DNA of 13,798 nucleotides from an uncultured Clostridia bacterium (GCA_934155165.1 CAKPGS010000030.1:1-13798); one strand, 5' to 3'; shown: positions 6,760-13,506, counted from the first letter of the stretch. A program made the numbers and translations. Notes: generated by a model not told the origin, from the letters alone.

Positions 6760-8040
6760 TTATTTCATTTTATTTATTAATTCTTCTATCGATAATGTTT
6801 CTTTTTCTCCTGTTTTTACATTTTCTAGTTCTACATTATTTTCTTCTGTTTTATCTCCTAAAACCACCATATATGGAGTTCCTAGTACTTTACAGTCTTT
6901 TATTTTTGCTCCTATAGTAAGACCTTCTCTGTCATCTAAAATTGCTCCAATTCCAATTTCATTTAATTTTGTATATAATTTTTCAGCCATTTCTTTCTTT
7001 TCTTCGTTTTCTAGTTTTGGAATTATTTGTACTTTAAATGGTGCTATATTTTCAGGTAACACAAATCCACATGGTCCCCATTTTGCATCGTTTATTAAAC
7101 AGTATTCATATAGTGCTGCAACAGTTCTACTTACACCTATTCCATAACATCCCATATAATATAAGCTTTCTTTTCCTTCTCTATTTGTGAATTTTCCATT
7201 CATCATTTCAGAGTATCTTGTTCCTAATTGGAATATATGTCCTAGCTCCATTGTTCTTATTTCTTTTAAACTTGAAATATCTTCAATTCCATATTCATTT
7301 TTTAAATATTCTTTATAGTCTTCTCTTTCTAATATTTCTGTGTTTAAACCTATTCCTGTTTTTTCATCATATAAAATTTTATCTTCACCTTGAGATGAAA
7401 TAAGCATAAATTCTTCTGATTTTTTTCCTCCCATTGCTCCATTATCTGCAACTATTGGAATTACAGGAAGCCCTATTTTTTTGAATATTTCTAAAAATGC
7501 AGTTCTTACATTTTCATAAGATTTTTCCATATTTTCTACATTTTCATCAAAACTGTATGCATCTAACATTGGAAAACTTTTTCCTCTTAATAAATATCCT
7601 CTTGTACGTATTTCATTTCTATATTTTTCACCAATTTGGTAATATGTTGTTGGTAAATTTTTATAAGATTTTAATTTTTCTCTTGCAAACTCAAGCATTG
7701 CTTCCTCTCCTGTTGGAGCTAAGCAAAATGTTCCTTTATTTGACTCTGTTATAAGCATTGTTCCATCGTTTACATAGGCATCATATCTACCAGAATTTTT
7801 CCAAATTGTATCTGGTTGTAAAGTTGGCAAAAGTACTTCTACACAATTATATTTATTTAAAGTTTCTTGTATTATTTGTTCAACCTTTCTTCTAACTAAA
7901 AGAGGTATTGTATTATATGCGAAAAGTCCTGCACCATATTGTACAAGTTGTCCTGTTTGCAATAAAATGCTTTGCCCTGGATACATTTCATCTATATTAT
8001 TTAATTTTGTTGTTCCCATTCCTGTATTTGATAATTTCAT
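6760..8040 (-). CDS. proS: Prolyl-tRNA synthetase without the large editing insertion
   Basis: This class II synthetase charges tRNA-Pro. The start is the ATG at 8040, preceded by GAAGGAGAATAAT and four bases after the scpB stop; a longer reading into scpB is not supported. The protein has 426 residues against about 570 for the usual bacterial form. It contains LQTGQLVQYGAGLFAYNTIP near the start and motif 2 KYRNEIRTRGYLLRGKSFPM at 139-158. It also contains the EFMLISSQGED strand at about 210-220, motif 3 GCYGIGVSRTVAAL at 297-310, and a C-terminal anticodon domain at about 333-426. The YbaK-like INS domain that normally sits between motifs 2 and 3 is replaced by about 40 residues (222-262). 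This enzyme therefore probably cannot hydrolyse Ala-tRNA-Pro itself. It is translationally coupled to scpB. No T-box is seen. Confidence 0.96.
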   Translation of the reverse strand: MKLSNTGMGTTKLNNIDEMYPGQSILLQTGQLVQYGAGLFAYNTIPLLVRRKVEQIIQETLNKYNCVEVLLPTLQPDTIWKNSGRYDAYVNDGTMLITESNKGTFCLAPTGEEAMLEFAREKLKSYKNLPTTYYQIGEKYRNEIRTRGYLLRGKSFPMLDAYSFDENVENMEKSYENVRTAFLEIFKKIGLPVIPIVADNGAMGGKKSEEFMLISSQGEDKILYDEKTGIGLNTEILEREDYKEYLKNEYGIEDISSLKEIRTMELGHIFQLGTRYSEMMNGKFTNREGKESLYYMGCYGIGVSRTVAALYEYCLINDAKWGPCGFVLPENIAPFKVQIIPKLENEEKKEMAEKLYTKLNEIGIGAILDDREGLTIGAKIKDCKVLGTPYMVVLGDKTEENNVELENVKTGEKETLSIEELINKMK

Positions 8041-8044
8041 ATTA

Positions 8045-8668
8045 TTATTCTCCTTCACTTTCAATATTATTTTCCTGCTCCTCTGTTTCTTCACTCGGTG
8101 ATGGAGCCTCTGTTTCAATTAAATCATCTATTACAATTTGTTGATTTTCATCTAATTTATATTTTGGAAGTTCTGGTAATTCCTCTAAAGATGAATATCC
8201 AAAAGTTCTTAAAAAATTATCTGTTGTTCTGTATGAAGTTGGCTTGCCTGGTAAATCTAATTTACCTGCCGATTCAATAAGTCCATACTCCATAAGTTTA
8301 TATATTGTTCCATCTGAATTAACACCACGAATACTTTCTATTTCTGCTCTAGTTATTTTAGGGTTATATGCAATTATAGAAAGCGTTTCTAGTGCTGCAT
8401 TTGATAGATTTGGTTTACTGCGTTTATCAAAAATTTGATATAAATATTCATAGTTTTCTTTTTTTGTACACATTTGAAAACCATCATTTACTTTTATTAT
8501 TTCTATTCCTCTATCTTTTGCCTTATATTCATTTATTAAATTTTCCATAATAGGCATAATTTCATCTTTTCCTAATTCTAAAACACTCATAAATTCGGTT
8601 ATTTTTACATCTCTACCTGCTGCAAACAAAATTGATTCAATTATAGATTTTATTTGTTCTATTTCCAT
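8045..8668 (-). CDS. scpB: Segregation and condensation protein B
   Basis: ScpB is a winged-helix (kite) subunit that binds ScpA and the Smc ATPase to form the bacterial condensin used in chromosome segregation. The 207-residue protein starts MEIEQIKSIIESILFAAGRD, a typical opening, and has two winged-helix units at about 1-75 and 88-160. The hallmark LSNAALETLSIIAYNPKITRAEIESIRGVNSDGTIYKLMEYGLIE occupies roughly residues 88-132, followed by GKPTSYRTTDNFLRTFG. The tail from about 180 is acidic and disordered (Glu/Ser/Pro-rich). The ATG at 8668 follows AAGGAGAAAAAAT. It is the first gene of its unit and is followed four bases later by proS; the usual partner scpA is not next to it. Confidence 0.97.
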   Translation of the reverse strand: MEIEQIKSIIESILFAAGRDVKITEFMSVLELGKDEIMPIMENLINEYKAKDRGIEIIKVNDGFQMCTKKENYEYLYQIFDKRSKPNLSNAALETLSIIAYNPKITRAEIESIRGVNSDGTIYKLMEYGLIESAGKLDLPGKPTSYRTTDNFLRTFGYSSLEELPELPKYKLDENQQIVIDDLIETEAPSPSEETEEQENNIESEGE

Positions 8669-8694
8669 ATTTTTTCTCCTTAATTTACCCGTAT

Positions 8695-8723
8695 ATTATT
8701 ACATTTTTTAGGCATTATGTCAA
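8695..8723 (-). promoter_or_regulatory. SigA-type promoter for scpB-proS
   Basis: On the minus strand a consensus TTGACA (8718-8723) is followed 17 bases later by AATAAT (8695-8700), which has a TGn extension. The start would be near 8688, about 20 bases before the scpB start codon. Confidence 0.7.
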
Positions 8724-8782
8724 GGTTTTGAGGCAATCTATTGCAGTTGATAAAAACATCTTTTTTATTAATAAATTTTATA

Positions 8783-8814
8783 TTGATATATTTTTATTTT
8801 TATGTTAGTATAAT
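8783..8814 (+). promoter_or_regulatory. Possible promoter of the 48-aa protein gene
   Basis: TATAAT lies at 8809-8814, with TTGATA at 8783-8788. The 20-base spacing is longer than ideal, so the -35 assignment is weak. The -10 is perfect and well placed 22 bases before the start codon. Confidence 0.5.
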
Positions 8815-8836
8815 AAAAAATAAATGAGGTGATTTT

Positions 8837-8983
8837 ATGTCTGATAATAAAAAAATAGAAGTTATTCCTGACAATGGAAAACATATTAAAATTTCTAAAG
8901 TTTATGAACATATAGAAATGGAGAAGCCTAAAGAAAAAAAGAAGGAAGATATTGTTATTCCTAAAGTTAAAAAAGATAAGTAA
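8837..8983 (+). CDS. 48-aa charged protein of unknown function
   Basis: This small gene is supported by a near-perfect ribosome binding site (GAGGTGATTTT before the ATG at 8837), a perfect -10 upstream and a strong hairpin terminator 25 bases after its stop. The protein starts MSDNKKIEVIPDNGKHIKIS, continues with VYEHIEMEK at 22-30, and ends in a Lys/Glu-rich tail (EKPKEKKKEDIVIPKVKKDK). It has no Cys, no Trp, no membrane segment and no signal peptide. It is divergent from scpB and points toward the tRNA. No family is recognised. It is too highly charged to be a typical toxin; a nucleic-acid- or protein-binding peptide is possible but not shown. Confidence 0.75.
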   Translation: MSDNKKIEVIPDNGKHIKISKVYEHIEMEKPKEKKKEDIVIPKVKKDK

Positions 8984-9008
8984 AATTAAAGTAAAATTTC
9001 TATAACGC

Positions 9009-9044
9009 AAAAAAAGAATTTCAATTTATTTGAAATTCTTTTTT
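9009..9044 (+). terminator. Terminator of the 48-aa gene, also placed to end tRNA-Met
   Basis: An A-rich arm followed by GAATTTCAA (9016-9024), loop TTTA, and TTGAAATTC followed by T6 form a stem of about 14 bp. The structure is symmetric, with A/T runs at both sides, so it can terminate both the plus-strand gene and the minus-strand tRNA, whose encoded CCA touches it. Confidence 0.85.
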
Positions 9045-9120
9045 GGTAGCGAAGATGTGATTCGAACACATGACCCTTCGGGTATGAACCGAATGCTCTA
9101 GCCAACTGAGCTACTTCGCC
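9044..9120 (-). tRNA. tRNA-Met (CAT), elongator type
   Basis: The 77-nt cloverleaf has acceptor GGCGAAG pairing with CTTCGCT (a G-U first pair, as in related elongator tRNA-Met genes) and D arm GTAGCTCAGTTGGCTAGAGC. The anticodon stem is TTCGG/CCGAA with loop TTCATAC (anticodon CAT at 9084-9086). The T arm is ATGTG-TTCGAAT-CACAT, and the 3' CCA is encoded. A paired first base, rather than the initiator's mismatch, excludes tRNA-fMet. A lysidine-modified tRNA-Ile(CAT) is the alternative but fits the anticodon-stem sequence less well. Confidence 0.95.
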
Positions 9121-9137
9121 ATATTTAAGACTTTATT

Positions 9138-9166
9138 ATTATAAACAGTTTTTTATTTTTTGTCAA
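9138..9166 (-). promoter_or_regulatory. Consensus promoter of the tRNA-Met gene
   Basis: On the minus strand TTGACA (9161-9166) and TATAAT (9138-9143) are both perfect and exactly 17 bases apart. The start would be near 9131, about ten bases before the mature tRNA 5' end. Confidence 0.9.
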
Positions 9167-9174
9167 TAGTTAAA

Positions 9175-9212
9175 ATAAAATTTTTATAGGATATGCCAAA
9201 AACATATCCTAT
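9175..9212 (-). terminator. Probable terminator of the 108-aa unknown gene
   Basis: ATAGGATATG (9186-9195), a seven-base loop and CATATCCTAT (9203-9212) form a perfect 10-bp stem two bases after the stop codon. On the minus strand it is followed by AAAAATTTTATTTT, a delayed T-rich tail. Confidence 0.7.
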
Positions 9213-9213
9213 A

Positions 9214-9540
9214 TTAATCTCCTATTTCTTTTTCTAAATCTTTTTTTATTGTTTTATCTACCTTTTGTTTTCTTGTAGTATTAGTACTTGTTTTTAACCT
9301 ATTTTTTAAACCTGTTTTTTTTACTTTTGTCCCATTAGTATCTTCAAGCATATTTTCTAAACTGTTTATTTCACTTTTATTTTCTTGTTTTTTTATTTCA
9401 TTTAATTCTTCAATTAGTACTTCTTGTTCATCTATTTCTTCATTTTCAGATAATGTTTTTAATGTTAGATATACTGAAGAAAATGCGTTCCTTAAGGTAT
9501 TTAAAACAAAATTGTTTCTTTGATTTACAGCATTAGCCAT
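9214..9540 (-). CDS. Unknown 108-aa protein
   Basis: The product starts MANAVNQRNNFVLNTLRNAF and appears soluble: one helix at about 5-32, an acidic segment at 32-48 (SENEEIDEQEVLIEELNEIK), and a Lys/Thr-rich basic tail from about 70. No membrane segment, cysteine or known domain is recognised. The gene has a strong promoter and a terminator of its own. The odd point is the start: the only good Shine-Dalgarno (GTGAGGTG, around 9571-9578) lies 30 bases from the ATG at 9538-9540, with a small hairpin between them. No other in-frame start is available nearby, so this ATG is kept. It lies between rpoD and tRNA-Met but is not in either unit. Confidence 0.75.
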   Translation of the reverse strand: MANAVNQRNNFVLNTLRNAFSSVYLTLKTLSENEEIDEQEVLIEELNEIKKQENKSEINSLENMLEDTNGTKVKKTGLKNRLKTSTNTTRKQKVDKTIKKDLEKEIGD

Positions 9541-9548
9541 AATTTCAT

Positions 9549-9578
9549 CTTAGAATTATCTAAGATTTTTCACCTCAC
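9549..9578 (-). promoter_or_regulatory. Leader hairpin between Shine-Dalgarno and start of the 108-aa gene
   Basis: On the minus strand GAGGTG is followed by AAAAAT and then CTTAGA-TAAT-TCTAAG (9549-9564), a 6-bp stem with a 4-base loop, then eight bases and the ATG. Folding the hairpin would shorten the effective Shine-Dalgarno to start distance from about 30 to about 14 bases. Confidence 0.5.
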
Positions 9579-9598
9579 TTTTTTACAATACTGTTTCC

Positions 9599-9627
9599 AT
9601 AATAACATATAATTTAATTAAAGTCAA
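9599..9627 (-). promoter_or_regulatory. Strong SigA-type promoter of the 108-aa gene
   Basis: On the minus strand TTGACT (9622-9627), a 17-base spacer ending in TGT, and TATTAT (9599-9604) give a near-consensus extended -10 promoter. The start near 9592 leaves a leader of about 50 bases. Confidence 0.85.
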
Positions 9628-9693
9628 ATATTTCAAGAAATACAAGCATTTTTCGTATATCATTTTTAGACATTTTTTTAATTTATCTACATG

Positions 9694-9721
9694 GTTCTTC
9701 CTAAGAACGCCCTCCCTACAA
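9694..9721. repeat. Family-B palindrome, copy 3
   Basis: GTTCTT (9694-9699), CCT, AAGAAC (9703-9708) form a short hairpin followed by GCCCTCCCTACAA. On the minus strand it reads TTGTAGGGAGGGCG before the hairpin, the same lead-in as the copies at 2456 and 6101. It lies in the 260-base gap between rpoD and the 108-aa gene; the rest of that gap is AT-rich and apart from the promoter shows nothing. Confidence 0.55.
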
Positions 9722-9764
9722 TGTTTGACATTAATTTATTTTAATATTCAATATATATTAATTT

Positions 9765-9796
9765 TTTATAATATATTAGCGGCCTTATAGACCGCT
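9765..9796 (-). terminator. Possible terminator of the dnaG-rpoD operon
   Basis: AGCGG (9778-9782) pairs with CCGCT (9792-9796) with one internal mismatch and a CT/AG inner pair around a three-base loop, five bases after the rpoD stop. On the minus strand it is followed by AATATATTATAAAAAATT, a weak tail rather than a clean T run. Confidence 0.5.
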
Positions 9797-9801
9797 TAAA
9801 T

Positions 9802-10920
9802 TTATTCCATGTAATCTCTTAGTTTTTTACTTCTACTTGGATGGCGTAGTTTTCTTAATGCTTTTGCTTCTATTTGTCTTATTCTTTCACGTGTTACATC
9901 AAATTCTTTTCCGACTTCTTCTAAGGTCCTTGCTTTTCCATCTTCTAATCCAAATCTAAGTTTTAAAACTTTTGCTTCTCTTGGTGTTAGTGTATTCATT
10001 ACTTCTTCTAATTGTTCTCTAAGCATTGTATATGCTGCAGAATCTTGTGGAGCTGGTGAGTCATCATCTTGTATAAAATCTCCTAAATGACTATCATCTT
10101 CTTCTCCTATAGGTGTTTCAAGTGAAACTGGATCTTGAGCTATTTTTTGAATCTCCATTACTTTTTCTACTGGAAGTTCCATTTCTTTTGCTATTTCTTC
10201 TGGTGTTGGCTCTCTACCCATTTGTTGTAATAAATGTCTTGATATACGTATTAATTTGTTTATTGTTTCTACCATATGAACAGGAATTCTTATAGTACGT
10301 GCTTGGTCTGCAATAGCTCTTGTAATAGCTTGTCTTATCCACCATGTCGCATACGTACTGAATTTGAATCCTTTTGTATAGTCAAATTTTTCTACAGCTT
10401 TTATAAGTCCCATATTTCCTTCTTGAATTAAATCTAAGAATAACATTCCTCTACCAACATATTTTTTGGCTATACTAACAACTAATCTTAAATTTGATTC
10501 TGCTAGTTTCTTTTTAGCTTCTTCATCTCCTTCAAGAATTCTTTTAGCCAAGTCGATTTCTTCTTCATAAGTAAGAAGTGGAATTTTACCTATTTCTCTT
10601 AAATACATTCTAACAGGATCATCTACATTAACACCTTCAAATGTATTTGCATTTACATCTTCGATTTTTATTTCTTCAACTTCTTTTAAATCTTCAATGT
10701 TTGGTTCTTCATCCTCCATGTCATCTTCTACTATAGCTCCTGCTTCTTGAAAAGCTTCAAATACTTTTTCAATATTATCTGGATTTATTTTTTCTAATTT
10801 TGCCGCAAGTTCAGCATATGTCATTTTTCCATTTTTCTTTGCTTCTTCTACTATTTTTTTTACTTCTTCAACTTCCTCTTTGCTTAATTTTGCTTCTTCT
10901 TTTTTAATTTCTTTACTCAT
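9802..10920 (-). CDS. rpoD: Primary sigma factor SigA/RpoD
   Basis: This is the housekeeping sigma factor that directs RNA polymerase to promoters. The start is the ATG at 10918-10920 after TAAGGAGGATTTT; the nine codons upstream overlap dnaG and lack a site. The protein has 372 residues, typical for Firmicute SigA. A short region 1.1 spans about 12-66, then an acidic linker, and region 1.2 DPVRMYLREIGKIPLLTYEEE is at 101-121. Region 2 runs 139-216 with NLRLVVSIAKKYVGRGM, FLDLIQEGNMGLIKAV and FSTYATWWIRQAITRAI. Region 3 spans about 217-285. Region 4 is LTPREAKVLKLRFGLEDG at 311-328, with the -35-reading helix VTRERIRQIEAKALRKLR at 342-359. The consensus -35/-10 pairs in this window fit this factor. 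The dnaG stop TAA forms part of its ribosome binding site, so translation is coupled. Confidence 0.99.
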   Translation of the reverse strand: MSKEIKKEEAKLSKEEVEEVKKIVEEAKKNGKMTYAELAAKLEKINPDNIEKVFEAFQEAGAIVEDDMEDEEPNIEDLKEVEEIKIEDVNANTFEGVNVDDPVRMYLREIGKIPLLTYEEEIDLAKRILEGDEEAKKKLAESNLRLVVSIAKKYVGRGMLFLDLIQEGNMGLIKAVEKFDYTKGFKFSTYATWWIRQAITRAIADQARTIRIPVHMVETINKLIRISRHLLQQMGREPTPEEIAKEMELPVEKVMEIQKIAQDPVSLETPIGEEDDSHLGDFIQDDDSPAPQDSAAYTMLREQLEEVMNTLTPREAKVLKLRFGLEDGKARTLEEVGKEFDVTRERIRQIEAKALRKLRHPSRSKKLRDYME

Positions 10921-10930
10921 AAAATCCTCC

Positions 10931-12718
10931 TTACTTAATTTTAGCAAGTTCTATTATAGTTTTGCTTAATTCATTTTCTAACTGTTTTTGAACTTCTTTT
11001 TCTGTTGTTTCTTCCATTTCTCTCATTATTTTATTTCTTTTTGAAATAAGCTTGTCTTTTTTATAGGTTTTTAATATATCATCAATTCCTTTTTCTATTT
11101 CAGTTATTTCATAATCCTCTGCCATTATACTCGTTATATGATTTATTATTTCTTCATTATCGAATAATATTGTGTAATCATATATTTCCTTTTTTCCACT
11201 TTCAAATTCGTTATATATTGTTTCTATAATTTTTTTGTTAATCTCTGTATTAAAATCCTCTGGTTTAATTTCATCTTTTATTTTTAGATATGTATTTATA
11301 CCACCAGAAATCAATAATGAAATAATCGTGTTTTCTCTTCTTAAAGTTGTTTCATCTACATTATTTTCTACTTTTTTCTGTAAATTATACTTTGGTGTCC
11401 TTCTTTCTAAAATTTTAGAGTCTACTCTGTTATTTTTAAATTGTAGTTTTTGTATTTCAGAATATATAGCATCTTTTGATATTTTATATTCTGATGAAAT
11501 TTTATCTAAATAAACTTCTCTTTCTATATTATTTGTAACTTTTGAAAGAATTTTTGCAATTTCATTTAAGAATTTTATTTTGTCACTCGTATTTTCTAAG
11601 TTAAGTTCTTTTTTGAATATTTTAACTTTAAATTCTACTAAAGATATCGCCTCATCAACATATTTTAAAAATCTGCCACTTCCGTATTTAGTAACAAATT
11701 CATCTGGGTCTTTTGCTCCTTCTATTTGAAGAATTCTAATATCACAGCCTAAATTATCTAAAATTTCTAGTCCTCTCATAGTAGCAGCTTGTCCTGCTCC
11801 ATCTTGGTCATATCCTATAATTATTTGGTCTGCAATTCTTCTTAAAAGTCTTCCCTGTGCTTCTGTTAATGCTGTTCCCAAAGAAGCAACTGCATTTTCT
11901 ATTCCTCTTTGATGTAATGAAACTGCATCCATATATCCTTCAACTATAATTATCTTCTTGTTTTGATTTGTATTAACATTATTTAGGCCATACAAATGTC
12001 TACCTTTGTTATAAACTATAGTTGATGGAGAATTTAAGTATTTTGGTTTAGAGTCATCTAAAACTCTACCACCAAACGCAATTACTTTTCCTCTAATATC
12101 TTGTATTGGAAACATAAGCCTATTTTGAAAACTATCATAAAATTTTCCGCTTTTACCTTTTTTTACTAGTGCAGAAGCTAAAATTTCTTCATCATTAAAT
12201 CCATTAGATTTTAAATATTTATATAATTCATCAAACTTGCATGAATAACCTATTAGGAATTTTTTAAGAGTGTTATTGTCTAACTTTCTCTTTTTTACAT
12301 ACTCCTGTGCAGGCTTCGCAGATGGCTTATATAAATTTTCATGATAGAATTGTGCTGTTTCTTTGTTTATTTCGTACACTCTAGATTTTAAATATTCTGC
12401 TTTACTATTTGAATCATTTTCTAAGGATGGTAAAGTTATATTTGCCCTTTCAGCAAGTATTTTTACACTTTCTCTAAAGTTTACTCCTTCTATTTTAGAA
12501 ATAAAATGAAAAACATTTCCGCCAACTCCACATCCAAAGCAATGAAAAATTTGCTTGTTTGGAGAGACAAAAAAAGATGGCGACTTTTCACTATGAAATG
12601 GACACAAGCCAGAGTAATTGCTACCTGTACGCTTTAGTCTTACATATTGCGACACAATATCTACAATATCGTTACTATTTTTAATTTCATCAATTAATTC
12701 GTCACTATATCTTAACAT
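10931..12718 (-). CDS. dnaG: DNA primase
   Basis: DnaG makes RNA primers for DNA replication and works with the DnaB helicase. The 595-residue protein has the N-terminal CHC2 zinc ribbon (Cys39, His42, Cys60, Cys63 in LCPFHSEKSPSFF...FHCFGCG). The central RNA polymerase core contains FPIQDIRGKVIAFGGRVLDD at about 204-222. The TOPRIM motifs are EGYMD (Glu260) and YDQDGAG (Asp304, Asp306). A helical helicase-binding region forms the last 180 or so residues. The ATG at 12718 follows AAAGGATGAAAA. It is the first gene of the dnaG-rpoD operon known from Firmicutes, where the third classical member rpsU is elsewhere. A promoter lies somewhere in 12719-12800, but no convincing -35/-10 pair is visible (TTGGTA and TATAAA about 19 bases apart are a weak possibility). 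Confidence 0.98.
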   Translation of the reverse strand: MLRYSDELIDEIKNSNDIVDIVSQYVRLKRTGSNYSGLCPFHSEKSPSFFVSPNKQIFHCFGCGVGGNVFHFISKIEGVNFRESVKILAERANITLPSLENDSNSKAEYLKSRVYEINKETAQFYHENLYKPSAKPAQEYVKKRKLDNNTLKKFLIGYSCKFDELYKYLKSNGFNDEEILASALVKKGKSGKFYDSFQNRLMFPIQDIRGKVIAFGGRVLDDSKPKYLNSPSTIVYNKGRHLYGLNNVNTNQNKKIIIVEGYMDAVSLHQRGIENAVASLGTALTEAQGRLLRRIADQIIIGYDQDGAGQAATMRGLEILDNLGCDIRILQIEGAKDPDEFVTKYGSGRFLKYVDEAISLVEFKVKIFKKELNLENTSDKIKFLNEIAKILSKVTNNIEREVYLDKISSEYKISKDAIYSEIQKLQFKNNRVDSKILERRTPKYNLQKKVENNVDETTLRRENTIISLLISGGINTYLKIKDEIKPEDFNTEINKKIIETIYNEFESGKKEIYDYTILFDNEEIINHITSIMAEDYEITEIEKGIDDILKTYKKDKLISKRNKIMREMEETTEKEVQKQLENELSKTIIELAKIK

Positions 12719-12803
12719 TTTTCATCCTTTCTAATACATACATATTTATTATTCGACGTTTTTTATAAAATTCCTTCTTTTATGTTTACCAAATATATAG
12801 CAT

Positions 12804-12823
12804 AAAAAAACGGCCCTTGGCCG
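12804..12823 (-). terminator. Strong terminator of carD
   Basis: On the minus strand CGGCC, loop AAG, GGCCG is followed directly by TTTTTTT (12804-12810), 16 bases after the carD stop. It isolates carD from dnaG, which therefore needs its own promoter. Confidence 0.92.
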
Positions 12824-12839
12824 CTGTTATACTTTTATC

Positions 12840-13415
12840 TTACGCATTCATGTTTCCATCAAATGGAATAAATTTTTTAACAATTGTATCACTCATAGCA
12901 GAAACATCTACATCGTTATGTACTTTAAATTCTTCAAATGAATTATTAATTTTGTTTTCTACTATATCTTCGATTTCATCTTGAGTTGCATGTTCTGTTA
13001 GTACTAATTCACTAACTAAAATTTGTTTTGCATTATTAAGCATTTTCTTTTCTCCAGTTGATAAACCTTTTTCTTTTTGCTTAAAGCTTAAATTTCTAAC
13101 AACATCTGCAACTTCATAAATATCTCCGCTTTTCATTTTATCCATATTATCTCTGTAACGTTTATTCCAATTCATAGACATTTCTGTTTCATTCGCTTCT
13201 AATACTCCGAATACTTTTTCTGCAGCACTTTTGTCTATTATTCCTCTAACGCCAACTTCTTCAGCTTTAGCTGTTGGAACCATAACTTTAACTTCTCCTG
13301 GCATTTTTAGAATATAGTATGCTTGTTTTTCTCCAAGTATATCTTTCTCCTCTATTGAATCTACAACCCCTGCTCCATGCATTGGGTATACAACTTTATC
13401 ACCTATATTAAACAA
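12840..13415 (-). CDS. carD: CarD/CdnL-family RNA polymerase-binding regulator
   Basis: CarD-family proteins bind the RNA polymerase beta lobe through an N-terminal Tudor-like domain (shared with the Mfd transcription-repair factor) and stabilise open complexes, often at rRNA and growth-related promoters. Here 191 residues begin FNIGDKVVYPMHGAGVVDSI (RNAP-interaction domain, about 1-60, including ILKMPGEVKVMVPTAKAEEVGVR). The helical C-terminal domain spans about 65-165, including NWNKRYRDNMDKMKSGDIYEVADVVRNLSFKQKEKGLSTGEKKML, the usual family signature. The start codon is TTG (13413-13415), eight bases after AAGGAGTGA. No ATG or GTG lies in frame upstream, so initiation is probably from this weaker codon. 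It is a single-gene unit with its own promoter and strong terminator. The length is in the normal range for Clostridia. Confidence 0.95.
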   Translation of the reverse strand: MFNIGDKVVYPMHGAGVVDSIEEKDILGEKQAYYILKMPGEVKVMVPTAKAEEVGVRGIIDKSAAEKVFGVLEANETEMSMNWNKRYRDNMDKMKSGDIYEVADVVRNLSFKQKEKGLSTGEKKMLNNAKQILVSELVLTEHATQDEIEDIVENKINNSFEEFKVHNDVDVSAMSDTIVKKFIPFDGNMNA

Positions 13416-13463
13416 TTAGGTCACTCCTTTCAAAATGTCTATTTCGTTTTTTCCGATATGTCA

Positions 13464-13492
13464 ATTATAACACAAAAATTACCAAAAGTCAA
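13464..13492 (-). promoter_or_regulatory. Near-consensus extended -10 promoter of carD
   Basis: On the minus strand TTGACT (13487-13492), a 17-base spacer ending TGT, and TATAAT (13464-13469) are present. The start near 13457 gives a leader of about 40 bases. The -35 and part of the spacer lie in the loop and 3' arm of the terminator hairpin of the preceding gene. Confidence 0.88.
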
Positions 13493-13506
13493 AGCTTTTG
13501 GTAATT
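13472..13506 (-). terminator. Terminator of the upstream surface-protein gene, overlapping the carD promoter
   Basis: AATTACCAAAAG (13477-13488) and CTTTTGGTAATT (13495-13506) are perfect 12-base arms around a six-base loop. On the minus strand the stem runs straight into a TTTTT tract. It lies about 60 bases after the stop of the gene ending at 13565. Confidence 0.8.

Noticed and set aside
8768..9010. Minus-strand 80-codon Phe/Asn/Ile-rich frame
   Set aside because: It is a low-complexity shadow of the well-supported 48-aa plus-strand gene and its AT-rich flanks.
10921..10947. Longer rpoD start nine codons upstream
   Set aside because: It overlaps dnaG and lacks a site, while TAAGGAGGATTTT lies at ideal spacing before the ATG at 10920.
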